Source: Fragilariopsis cylindrus CCMP1102
Taxonomy: Eukaryota; Bacillariophyta; Bacillariophyceae; Bacillariales; Bacillariaceae
Assembly (NCBI GenBank): GCA_900095095.1
Contig: FMBT01000127.1
Location: 1 to 63,170, forward strand
Length of the DNA stretch: 63,170 bases
Direction of reading: 5' to 3'
In this document: positions 53,120 through 63,170 of the stretch, piece after piece
Position numbering within the stretch: the first letter of the stretch is position 1
Layout of the letters: the number at the start of each line of letters is the position of its first letter
Notes under the pieces: model-generated
Told to the model about the DNA's origin: nothing
Databases searched by the model: none
The model's input: the letters and a program-made list of their open reading frames with translations, nothing else
Program-made: the position numbers and the translations under genes

Positions 53120-54370
53120 AATAGCAGTATTAGTAGCAGCACGGAGAAGAGATCCAGTGGTTTGTTGTGGTTGAGAAGATGGTTGATGTTGCCGTTGTTG
53201 CCATTTACGTCGTCCAAACAGAACCGATCGGAGAGATTTTGTATTCTGTTTTTTCATCCTCGTCGCCTGAATCATCGTCTCCTCAATCATCATTGGATTC
53301 GCCTTCGTCGTAGCACCATAATACATAGAACTATTACTTGTATTATTACTACTACTGTTGTTTCTATTCTCATTCATGTTCCTGTTCTTATTATTAGCTA
53401 CTCGGTGATAATTCGTAGATATGATAGGCATAGGTTCGTCATCATCATAATCGTCATCGTCGCTGTATTCTTCTTCGTAGTATTCTTCGTCGTAGACTTC
53501 TTTGTCTGCGTCTGCGTCGTCTTGTTCATCTCCATTTATATTTCGTACCAGACTCTTCTCTCCTTCTAACATAGTCTTGTCATGATTATTATTCGGACTA
53601 TTATTTATAAATTGATCGGGTTGGATCGAAGTATTATTACTATTAATAATATTATTATTCGTAGTCGGTGGCTTCTGATTCCAATCCTGTTGCTGTTTTT
53701 GTTCTTCGATATTATTATAATTAATATTCTCGTTGTTTTTGTTCCCTTCATCTTCTAGCCACGGTTCTTCCGGCCACGGTTCTTCCAGCCACGGTGTAAT
53801 GATTTTGTGAACACCGACAACCGACTTTTTCTTACTGTTGTTGAAATTGTTGTTGAAATCATCAACATTATCATCATAATCAAAGTCGGTTCTATTTTTC
53901 AAACGACGTAATGATAAATCTACCAGTCGATCTTCTAACAATAGTGATGACAGTGACGATGCCAATGATGATTCTTGATCATCATCATCATCCAATCTAT
54001 TAGTATTAGTATTAGTATTAGTATTAGTACCAGAATGTTCATACAGATTCTTCGAATGAGCTCGCATAAGCTGCCGGGCTACCATTCCTTTTTCTCCTCT
54101 CCCGCGTTGTCCCATTTCAGCTCCTATTTTCTTCGCTCCCGTCGTCATCGTTTTTGTTGCTTGTCCTCTTTGTATCAAAAAGATGTTTAAATTGTCTAAA
54201 ATATAAATGATGTCTCTACTGATTGATACCAGTAATCGATCAAGTGTTGGATCCTCGAACGTGTTGTTTGTTTGTACTTTGGCTGTGACTTCTTTTTCGC
54301 TGTGATAAAAAAACAAGAGCCTTGTTGTTGTTTTGTATTGTTCTCTTTCTTTTAGCGAAGGATAAATCAT
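52161..54370 (-). CDS. Asn-rich disordered protein (four apparent one-base deletions)
   Basis: The start at 54370 (MIYPSLKEREQYKT) is the first ATG in the frame. A folded-looking N-terminal part (DPTLDRLLVSISRDIIYILD then NLNIFLIQRGQATKTMTTGA) precedes long low-complexity regions: Asn/Thr, acidic (EYYEEEYSDDDDYDDDE), and a poly-Asn tract coded by a GTT microsatellite (53061-53119). Beyond the first break at 52703-52707 the frame continues through His/Asn-rich repeats (NHNNPNQGRNYCHDHGQNN, and PSHNHCHDNNEKAVENYDKR) and a helix (HELNERQKCFIQQQTSE). Breaks are at T runs at 52703, 52502, 52382 and 52195. With four bases restored the gene is 738 codons ending at 52161. The C-terminal His/Cys pairs could bind metal. 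Function unknown. Confidence 0.55.
53061..53119. repeat. (GTT)n microsatellite coding poly-Asn
   Basis: About 19 trinucleotide copies, encoding the poly-Asn run of the preceding gene on the minus strand. Confidence 0.95.
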
Positions 54371-54844
54371 TGCTTTTTGTGTTGAAAATCGCAAAAATCG
54401 TTGGCAGGAGTTTCAATAAGCGATCAAATGCTAACGTGATAGTAACACATAATTTTTAGAGAAAACGGTATTTTCTATATTATAGCCCGCCACTAACGGG
54501 CGTTTTTCGCCGAAAAAGACATAACAATATATTTTGGGCCTATTTTAGCTTACCTAAGGCATAATTCCTTTTTTTCTCTTCTTTTCATTGCAAGTAAAAG
54601 CATCGTAAGTTCAATGGCGAACTTTCATAAAATAGTTACGTACAGTACTTGTACTAGATAGTAGTACATGTCATGTATGTAATGCATATCAAGTCACAGT
54701 GCTTTTAAGAAGTCTTTTTTTGACACCCACATCCTCAACCCCCAAGAAAGTTCTCAACTAAGACAAAGAAAACGCTCCAAACAATTCAATACTCTAGTCA
54801 CAGTCCTCGATCATCGCTATCATCGACCAACAATAAATCAAATA

Positions 54845-54878
<34 letters not shown>

Positions 54879-54889
54879 AAACTTAAACC
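54371..54889. other. Divergent promoter region
   Basis: Between the Asn-rich gene (minus) and the NECAP gene (plus). It includes a (GAAA)n tract at 54847-54880 immediately before the NECAP start codon and a short GCCCG/CGGGC hairpin at 54485-54501. Confidence 0.6.
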
Positions 54890-55540
54890 ATGGGTGATTT
54901 TAATTTAGGATTACTCGATGATGACGATTACAAAGTATCCGTCTTACGTACGAAAATGTTGGGTATCGCTGAATGTTTTATGTATCGATTACCCAAGGGT
55001 TCTTCCTCACCCTACCGGTACGTTACATAGGACATTTTAAATCATATTGTGTATCGTTTTTCTTTTTCTATTTCTATTTGAACTGAGCGTTTTAATTTAT
55101 TACGGATCTCACACTTCTCCTGACACCACTTTTTAAAATTTATATGAAACAGTGCCGATGGATGGCCATTAACGAAACCACTTCAATGTGTATCGTTACG
55201 AGTAGAACGTCGTGGTGATGTACTGTTATTGATTTTTACATACACACACGGAAGTGATAATAATGGCGGTGGTGGTAGTAATAGACAAACACAAAAATTA
55301 TTTGCATTATGTCCAATTGATATAGTAAATCAAGACAATAATGAAAATAAAAAATTAGATCATTACGTTGAGGCTGTTGTTGATTCAACACGATATTTCG
55401 TTGTCCGTGTAAAAGATGAAAAAGCAAACAGAGAAGCATTAATTGGATTAGGATTCCGTGACCGTGAAGAAGCTGGTGATTTCCGTGCAGCATTATCAAA
55501 GTACGAACGAGATATTTCCAAGGAACGTGCCAACCGATAA
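54890..55540 (+). CDS. NECAP: NECAP-family adaptin-ear-binding coat-associated protein, two exons
   Basis: Exon 1 (54890-55017) starts MGDFNLGLLDDDDYKVSVLR and includes ECFMYRLPKG. A 135-bp intron with a GTACGT donor follows, then exon 2 (55153-55540) beginning at YRADGWPL. The PHear fold of the NECAP family (DUF1681) is clear: RLP...YRADGW, LLIFTYTH, KLFALCPI, EAVVDSTRYFVVRVKDEKAN, IGLGFRDREEAGDFRAALS. The total is 171 residues, so it is the N-terminal domain alone; the C-terminal WxxF adaptor-binding tail of animal NECAPs is absent, and a Gly/Asn insertion sits in one loop. The protein acts in clathrin-coated vesicle formation by binding AP-2/AP-1. Confidence 0.93.
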
Positions 55541-55821
55541 TGATATCAATAACAACAACAATAACAACAAATAATAGTAATGATAATGATAATAGTTAAA
55601 TTACAATGAGTAGGGATGCAACGATGTGATGATACCGATACCAACTATATATGTAAATGTAAAAAATATTATACAAACAAAAATACGCACAAAGAAATAA
55701 CTACAGTAGAAGAAACCTTTTCGTATTTCGAAGCAATTCAAATAGAGTATTAGTATTCTCCTAGGTAGCTAGCTAGCAGTTCTTATTTATTTTACAACAA
55801 TATTTTATAGCCGTATGAAGT
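55541..55821. other. Convergent intergenic region
   Basis: A/T-rich; nothing further recognised. Confidence 0.6.
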
Positions 55822-57526
55822 TTATTTAGTTATGTCTCTCCATGTTTCTGGAAATAATTCATCTGACATACCAATTGATTTTCGAAATGCGGAAGGTCGA
55901 TGAATATCAGATGTATACGGTTTCTTATTCTTATCTTGGTTACTAGATTGTACTCCGTCACCGGGTGGATTCCAAGAATTTACGTACAATTCCCAAGCGT
56001 TCTCCCATTCCTTGCCATAATCTAGGAAAATTTCATCTCCTGATTGAATTGATTTCGTTGCAATAATATCAAATATAAGTCTAGTAGATTTGTCTTTGTT
56101 CAAAATATCTTCTACATAGTAACTTTTCCACTCATCATGATGAAAGGAAGAAAAATTGGAAAATTGAATTCGGGCGTTGGAATTGCTATTCTTCCCTCCA
56201 TGATTTATCATATTTACAGCGGGACCATAAGGGAAAAATAACAAAGACGAATCACGATGACCATGGCAGTAATTTAAAAGCAGTTGACGACCGAATTTTG
56301 TTGTTGATAGCTTTCGTTGTTTCCCAGGATGATTCATCGAGAATTGATAAGTTTCCAGCAGAGTCCGATTAATCGGAAGCAATGGGGTTGTGGTAATAAT
56401 ATCAAATTCATTGAAGTTTCTTGATGCGAATGCTCCTCTACCACCACCGCCAACATTATTGTGCAGTATCGATGACGACGGGGCAATCGACAGACCATCA
56501 ATACATCGTCCATTTTCCTCGAGCCAACTAAGAGGTCGTATATGTTTTGTAACTGCAGATAGGCACGTGCAGACCCAATCTCCATTGCATCTTCCATGGC
56601 ACTGTATGGAAAACTTAATGCAGCTTCGGTCCTGACATCTTTTGCCTGACATGATCTAGTCAAGAGCATCTCACGTAGAGCAGGAGTAATGATTTTCTCG
56701 CTTTCGGCCCCGAGATGAGAAGTACCGTCCAACGTAGATGCTGAATTATTGGCTGTATTATTCCGAACTAACCGTACATTATTGTTCCAAATGTCTTTGG
56801 CAAGTGCATCATGTACAGAAAGAGATGCATTTATAAGAAATATTCTGAAACAATCAATATTTTTTCTGCTTTTTTGTAATGTTCCTTTAACGGAATCGGT
56901 CCAAGACTAGCAACTCGTTTTTCTCCCCATCTTGCACCGTAATCATGAAATAACTCAGACCCTGCCTCAATCGATGATGTCGCGTAATGTTTAAGATCAT
57001 AATATGGTGTAATTGATCCGCTACTAGTAGGATGATAATGTAAACCTTCCTGCTCATCGTCATAGTCACGTAACGGAAAACCATTGAAGGCAATATTTGC
57101 GAGTGCATGATGATTATTTGCTAAAGCACCCAAACCAGGCGCTAATGCCGTTACTCTCTTTGCCTCTATGTCAACTCCCAGTTTGGATGCTAACCAACTA
57201 TAATCCGATACAACCCATTGAAATTTATTGTTGTAGTCATTATGTAACTCAATATCATATATTGGAATCACAACATCAGAAAGATGACGGCTCATCAGAG
57301 TCTCATTGATGCCTAATTGAACTCCACTATAGATCCCAAGGCCTGCATTTGGTATTGACGATTCCGCGAGGTAGAGTGTGCAATGATTGTGCTGCTGCTG
57401 CTGCTGCTGCTGCTCCTTCGAAGGGCACGCCGACGATCCAATTTTTTCATCCTGATCATCTGCCACCGCTATTGTAGCAACTATTGCTACTAGAATGATA
57501 TATAAAGGAAAAAAGCATAATGCCAT
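55822..57526 (-). CDS. Secreted protein with two SET-like domains (two apparent one-base deletions)
   Basis: The ATG at 57526 begins the signal peptide MALCFFPLYIILVAIVATIA. SET-like domain 1 runs from AESSIPNAGLGIYSGVQL to PGLGALANNHHALAN and AGSELFHDYGARWGE. A linker with NASLSVHDALAKDIW leads to domain 2: WLEENGRCIDGL, GRGAFASRNFNEFDIITTTP, LLLNYCHGHRDSSLLFFPYG, VNMINHGGK (the NHxx motif) and SGDEIFLDYGKEW. The breaks are a T run at 56860-56865 and another at 56545-56548; restoring both gives exactly 569 codons. A Gln run near residue 40 comes from a CTG microsatellite (57392-57414). SET domains are lysine methyltransferases, yet here the chain enters the secretory route. The catalytic Tyr context (DYG) is present, but methyltransferase activity is unproven. 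Secreted SET proteins recur in diatoms. Confidence 0.75.
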
Positions 57527-57798
57527 ACTGACTTTCGTCACATTGTTATCATTATGGTGGGTGTTTTGATCGAAAAAATTGTGATAACATTATAATTGTT
57601 GTGAATTGATTTTCTCGTTGGATTTATCAGTGCGACGGACGGACGGACGACTTAAACTACAGGTATAAACTATAAACTTTAACTTTCCTTTCATTTTTTT
57701 TTCATTCATAAATTTTTAATTCTTTATAATTCTGTTACTCTAGTCAATAACGTCGTCGTCGTCGTCGTTATCGTCGATCGAATGAGACAACAAACGTT
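57527..57798. other. Divergent promoter region
   Basis: Includes GACGGACG repeats near 57631-57650 and a GTC microsatellite at 57751-57768 just before the next gene. Confidence 0.55.
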
Positions 57799-58367
57799 AT
57801 GACCAAGGCCTACAATACAAGTTCCTCCACCACCGCCGTAGCTGCCGCAACGAAAGATGCTGATATTTTAATCGCTGCTATTATTCCCACCGTGACTTCT
57901 GTTACGGACGACTACAAGTGTGATCATGGCAATATGATTTTGAAAGAAGAAGTAAGAAAAGAAGAAGGAAAATGTGACAGCAATAACAACAACAAAAATA
58001 ATAGTCAAGCACGAAGTGATGATACTGTAAAGAAAAATATGCACCACGTTACTTTAAAACATTCTTCCAATATAAGCAGCAGCAGCAGCAGCAGCAACCT
58101 GATCAATGAAAAAGAAATGCAAATGAAAATCGAGATGAAAGAAATTTCATCAATTGGATTTTTCAAAGCAACACCTCTCTCGCACTTCCGCCGTAAATGG
58201 AAAAAAATTCTTAAGCACAATATACTTTTGCTAACATCATCGACAACAAAATCAAAATCAACAACAATAATTCGTTATGATCGATTCGAAATAAAACGAA
58301 TCTTATCAAACAATATTGATTGGAAATCCTTATGTGAAAACCACGATAAAGATAAGCAACGACGACG

Positions 58368-58400
<33 letters not shown>

Positions 58401-61111
58401 GGAAGGAAAGCGTACTAACAGTAATAGTCACAGCGACGCTGCTACTTGCACAAGTACCACAGCCTTGGGAGAAATTGTTACGGCTATGATAAACCCAACT
58501 ATCATACCACATTGTTGTCGTGTCAAATGTTTGATGGAAGTATTGTTAAATGCTATATTAGTATCACCGTCGCCGTCATCATCATCTATGAAAATCTTAG
58601 TGCGACAACAACAGCAGCAACAACAAAATACGACGACACGATGGACTCCGTCACAACAATTTCTGTTGGAAACCATTAGGGAACTGTTATGGGGATCATC
58701 GTCGTCATCATCGTCGTCATTTATAATGATCGATTGTATTCAAGACTTTGTCGCATCTATTACAAAATTGCCAACAACAACATTATCAACATCATCATCA
58801 GCATCATCGTCAGCATCATCGTCAATGGCAAACAAAACTGCAACAAATTCATCGACAACAATCACACCTAATAAAATCAATCGTTTATTATCATCGATTT
58901 ACTGGTTGTTAAATTCATCGTCGTCATCCCTGCCGTTGCTGGAAATGAAATCATTAGTCTCATCTGGGTTACTGTTGTTGCAACGAATCGACCAAAAATC
59001 AATCCCATCATCGCAAGGACGAACGGATGATGATGACGATGACGATGACTTTTCGTCTCGTCATTATTGTCCAGTTTGTACCGGCAGTGGTAATGGTAAT
59101 GGACGTGTTCGGAACACAAAAATGAGGGTTGCAGATCTGTCCGATCTTCACGACGAGGAACTAACATCCGAAAATAGCAACATAGCACGATACAACAGCA
59201 ACAGCAACAACAAGATGCAGTACTTTTGGCGTCGAGGCCACGAAGTCAAAAATGTGTCACTCAAAGACGTCTTGTCAATGAAGGGGAAAAGGAAATCGAA
59301 CAGCAACAACAATACGGAACATGAATGCCAATGTACCACCACCACCACTAGCAACAGCAACAGGGATAGAGAAAATTTGAAACGAAAACGTGCAACGGAC
59401 TCAACAACCAAGATTTCTACCGATTGGTCGAAAGTCCGTTCTAGAGCTTATAAGAAGTTCGTTTCGTTTGTAGTCGAACAGCAGCAGCAGACACGACAAC
59501 AAAAACGATTGCGAAGATTATCACCAAATAATAATCTTATTACATCGACGAGTACTACGGAGATGAACGCGAAGACGACGACGAGAATGGAATATGAACT
59601 GAATTTGAACTCAGATGATGATGAAACATGGATGTGGTGGCTTTTACGAGATACGGCGTCTCATCCAGAATCACCTACTCGGAGAGTATGTCTTGCTTTG
59701 TTGGCACATTCGCTTGGTGGTCCGAAGTGTCCTTATTATTACCAAAAAATAGCAAAATTGTGTTGGCGAGGGTACTTGGAAACTTTGCCACCGGAGTCAA
59801 CATCGTCGTCAATATCATTATCGCCGGAGTCATCTTGTGGTTGGTTACGCTTGTATTCGGAGTGGTTGAGTGAATGTTCCATATTTGATCAGCGGGAACA
59901 GGCTTGGGAAGCATTCCAACCCATCCTCCAACACGTTGTAGCTACTGCTACCAATACTGCTTCGGACCCACACAACGAAGACACAGAAGTATATAGTCAA
60001 ACTCATGATGACGATGACGCCAATCAAATAGGTTCTAAAGAAATGAATCCCTCTTTATTGGCTTGTTTAGGGTATATTTTGCATCGACGTTCTCACTTGT
60101 TTGAACATTGTCGAACAGATGATGAAACCAATAACAACAACAAACCCAAAGCCAGTATCGGAATGAAATTTCGATCTTTTCTGGATATTCTATCCATACA
60201 TTGTGGGGAATGCTCCGAACCATGGTTGCGTTTATTTTCGGATTCGGACAGTATTCGGGATGGCGTAGAGAGTACGTTACAGCAGTTGGGTGTCTTGAGT
60301 TTCTCCATGTTGGATTCGAGAAAGAAATCAAACCGCAGCTCAACTATGAGTAATTTCAGTATTTACCAAGCCCGTACCGACACCAAAAGTGACAAATGCT
60401 TGTATTTCCTCGCCACCAGTAACTGGCCCTATGCATCGCAGTTCTATATGAGGAATGCCATGTCAAGGATTGACCGATCCGTCATGTCCCTTGAAAATGG
60501 GAACGATGCTGTAGTTTCGTTACTAACTTCACCTACAAGTGGATACAAAACAACGAAGAAGTCGAAGAAGAATAAAAGAACCGACAAATCTCTGAGTTAT
60601 GTTCCTATGATGGATTATTTATACGACAATGGAATATTGTGTCTAATCTTTTCCTTCTGCGGCCCCAAGCGATTATCAAAGATTCCGCAAGTCTGCAAGG
60701 TTGGAAAGCAATAGTGGATACAGTTTCTAATACTCTGTGGCAAAAATCATACGTAACGCAATTTGGTGCCTACCAGTGGCCCTGTTCAATATCAGAGAAT
60801 CACTATCTTGTTGCCACAACCATTACCAAAGCTAACGATGATATAAATCACAACATTGAAAGCATAAGCAAAACCTTCTGGAAGGATCATTTCGACAGGA
60901 AGCAGATTATTGAACGAATCGTTCATTCCAACGCAATCCTCGGACTGGTTACAAACATCGGACGTGCTGCTATCTAGACTGTCTTGAAATATTCAAAACT
61001 GCAAATCAGGAACACAAACACTATCAAATGCATCTACGACGCTTGACGAAACAACGAGCAACGTTGTTAGCAAAGAAGACGAAGAAGAAGAAAGCAAGGG
61101 GGAAAAGGTGA
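57799..61111 (+). CDS. F-box-like protein with long low-complexity N-terminus and Cys/His tail (two apparent one-base deletions)
   Basis: The first 970 codons (57799-60714) are open. Low-complexity Gln, Ser, Asn and Thr runs fill residues 1-600. A more ordered helical part follows (TWMWWLLRDTASHPESPTRR then VCLALLAHSLGGPKCPYYYQ and AKLCWRGYLETLP). At about 936 an F-box-like sequence appears: MMDYLYDNGILCLIFSFCG, RLSKIPQVCKGWKAIVDTV and WQKSYVTQFG. The frame breaks at 60699-60700, where GG is read and GGG would fit CKGW. A second break near 60953-60957 opens KHRTCCYLDCLEIF and EHKHYQMHLRRL, a Cys/His pattern like a zinc finger. The stop is TGA 61109-61111; with two bases restored the gene is 1,105 codons. 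A role as substrate receptor of an SCF-type E3 ligase is inferred from the F-box-like segment. Confidence 0.65.
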
Positions 61112-61523
61112 TGGCGACGAAGGAAAGATAGATTAATTAAAAGCATGTAAAACTTTTAATGCAAGCGATTTTCTTTCCAATTTCAGTAGCAGGCATAATT
61201 TTCACTGGTTTTACTATACGAGTATACGGGCACAGTTTTGTGAAATTTATCTAACGTTTCATACCAAAAATAGTAGATTATATTATGAGACCATGGAAAT
61301 ATTTTCTCATAAAGCCTTCTAAAATTTAGATTTTTAATTTCTTATGCTCCTGGTTTTTATTTCCCACCTTCTTTCCTTCCTTCTCATAATTGTTCGATTG
61401 GTATATTGTGTGTATATATGCGTGAGTACTGGTATGGCCACTACCAACACAACAACAGCAACAATCGGAACATCCCGTTATGCGATTTATCCCTACCAAT
61501 GTATTGGTTCATCCAGACTGTAA
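61112..61523. other. Convergent intergenic region
   Basis: A/T-rich; no supported feature. Confidence 0.6.
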
Positions 61524-61961
61524 TTATAAAATCAACGCAATAATCATTGAGGATGCTGCAGCAGCTCCTACTGTGACCGCATATACACTTCCTCGAGATC
61601 CCGAAGTTTCTGTTGCGGATGTGGTTTCGGTTGTGATTGAGCAAGGGTTGCTACAAACTCCATTATCTTGAATGTTCCAGCTGTCTGAAGTCATTGGGAT
61701 GATGCAACACGGTTTACCGACGTAGTCGCTACCGGTATTTGGATCTCCACTATTGATCACACAATTTCCGTCAGTCGCAACTAATAAGCAGTGACTCACG
61801 TCATCGACTTCAACCGAATTACAACCATCACCTTTTCTTACCGACATCGAACCGCCTACTGTTGTAGATTTTTTACACCATGCAGGAAGATTTTGGGATG
61901 CCACACCGGTCACGACAAAGGTTAGAAATACTGCCAAGCGAGGAAGTGAAAGAAGCATCAT
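61524..61961 (-). CDS. Small secreted Cys-rich protein with GPI-type C-terminus
   Basis: The start MMLLSLPRLAVFLTFVVTGV is chosen because it opens a clean signal peptide ending ASQ; upstream in-frame Met codons would bury it. The mature part (about 95 residues) has eight cysteines (AWCKK, GDGCNS, HCLL, NCVI, PCC, VCSNPC). A Thr/Ser-rich stalk and a hydrophobic end (VYAVTVGAAAASSMIIALIL) follow, the pattern of a GPI-anchored surface protein of about 145 residues. No family recognised; a cell-surface role is inferred. Confidence 0.75.
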   Translation of the reverse strand: MMLLSLPRLAVFLTFVVTGVASQNLPAWCKKSTTVGGSMSVRKGDGCNSVEVDDVSHCLLVATDGNCVINSGDPNTGSDYVGKPCCIIPMTSDSWNIQDNGVCSNPCSITTETTSATETSGSRGSVYAVTVGAAAASSMIIALIL

Positions 61962-63170
61962 TCTGTTATTGTAACGAAGATAGTAAGGAAAGAAAAGGTT
62001 ATAGCAATTGTATTTATAACGTAGTTTGTATTTAATAGAGTGAAAAACACAGGTCCGATCCGCAAAAAGTTTGGATTCGATTGCCATCAAACATTCTCAA
62101 TTATTAGTATCATTTTTCTGGCGCCCCAACAGAAAAATCTTCCGTTCAGTTTTGTTTTTTGTTCACATAGATGCAAACAGTATGCGCATGCACGCACTCG
62201 GTCAAAAATGCAATACTGCAGCAGTACTAGGACCTAAGTACTAAGTACAATAATGCCTTACATACACAGCATAATAATATATTAAAAGAAAGGGTCTAGA
62301 GAGTATTCTACTTTTGCTAGCTGCTGCTAGCTGCTAGTACCATACCAGATAGTAGGTAGTACACTACTGTATTTCAATAATGTATGACACATTTACCGGA
62401 TACTACCTGCTGGAATATGTGAATGAATTCAACATAGTCTAATCTTGATACATTATGGAAGATGCAAAGGAAAGAGAGAGACAGAGAGAGGAGGAGGAAT
62501 AGGGATGATAATGATCTGTCCATATTTCAGTCACAAAAATATACACTGAAGTATCTTTATTTGTGTTTATAATATCCTACAGCTAATCTGGTATCATATT
62601 GTATATGGTATGTATGTTTCATGGGGTTTTACACAAAAATCACATGAGTATAATGTTTCATAGAATCGAATCCCAACAAAGAAATTATTACCACCACTGG
62701 GTCTACCCACATATCTGTCAACTTTCCTCTCTCATATTATTTGTATATGATTAATCTGTTCTAAGTCTATTGTTTATAGATAGAAGATCTGTCTCTTATG
62801 TGCCACTGACAGATGTGCATGGAGTTTGGTAAGTAGATTTGTGCCAAAATTGTGTCCTATGGAAACAATGAAGATACTGATTATTGATGCAAATGGATAA
62901 GTTTAATGATGATACCTAGTGGGAATATCCCAAGCCAAAGAAATAGTCTCATAAAGATATACCAGCTCTTTATGCAGCTGACAATGTCAATTACCAGCAT
63001 ACTTTTGAATGCATAAGCACCCGGGAGAGATTCCAAATAGTAGTTGCAATGTATGTGAAAATCTGAAGAAAAAGATACTGTCTAGAATGTGAATAATGCC
63101 GGTATCTAAATTAAATAAGGAAGGTTGTCTATGTATTATTCAATCGACGGACAGTATCCGGTTTCAGGTA
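61962..63170. other. Terminal 1.2 kb without a supported gene
   Basis: A/T-rich. It holds a tctgctagctgctgctagctg-like stretch at about 62315-62336 and several TATA-like runs. Nothing is annotated. Confidence 0.55.

Noticed and set aside
54485-54506. GCCCG...CGGGC hairpin followed by T residues, like a bacterial terminator
   Set aside because: The stem is only five base pairs, the context is eukaryotic, and it lies in a promoter region between divergent genes.

Overview
The window reads as nuclear DNA of a diatom, most likely a pennate. Introns are short (about 100-240 bp, GT...AG). Many proteins begin with a signal peptide followed by a phenylalanine at the cleavage point (DAF or LAF context), the bipartite plastid-targeting signature of diatoms. 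Low-complexity Asn/Gln/Ser tracts and microsatellites are abundant. Families typical of stramenopiles occur: RING-CH with kinesin-light-chain TPRs, secreted SET proteins, a plastid FAM210-like protein and GT92-like transferases. No rRNA, tRNA, CRISPR or intact transposon was recognised.

Region 1 (about 0.2-35 kb) is dominated by an unusual family. Two genes at its ends (178-869 minus and 31659-35209 plus) share a near-identical targeting exon. Between them lie three giant coiled-coil proteins: gene A (7251-14965 minus), gene B (15434-20773 minus) and gene C (21352-27138 plus). A, B and C carry a roughly 60-residue module, here called the GHP module, that I cannot assign to a named family. A and B also end in a GOLD domain with an intron at the same place. 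A and D, and more loosely C, carry repeated SPFG/SPFP-like short motifs. B and C are head-to-head over a shared promoter with a perfect TGACGTCA palindrome, and gene D has another. Also in this region are a gene with tandem HTH units, a GT92-like glycosyltransferase, an LDAH-type lipase and a plastid FAM210/DUF1279 protein.

Region 2 (35-48 kb) holds a secreted protein joining a 2-oxoglutarate-oxygenase-like half to a DOMON-like half, a plastid-targeted protein with a duplicated domain, a 1251-residue acidic disordered protein and a three-exon protein of unknown role. Region 3 (48-63 kb) holds a RING-CH/TPR protein, two disordered proteins, NECAP (clathrin adaptor accessory), a secreted double-SET protein, an F-box-like protein and a small GPI-type secreted protein.

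About 25 single-base frameshifts interrupt otherwise continuous proteins. Almost all look like one missing base, mostly in a homopolymer or repeat, and restoring the base count makes every gene divisible by three. I read them mainly as consensus errors of a long-read assembly, so several genes are annotated across the breaks.
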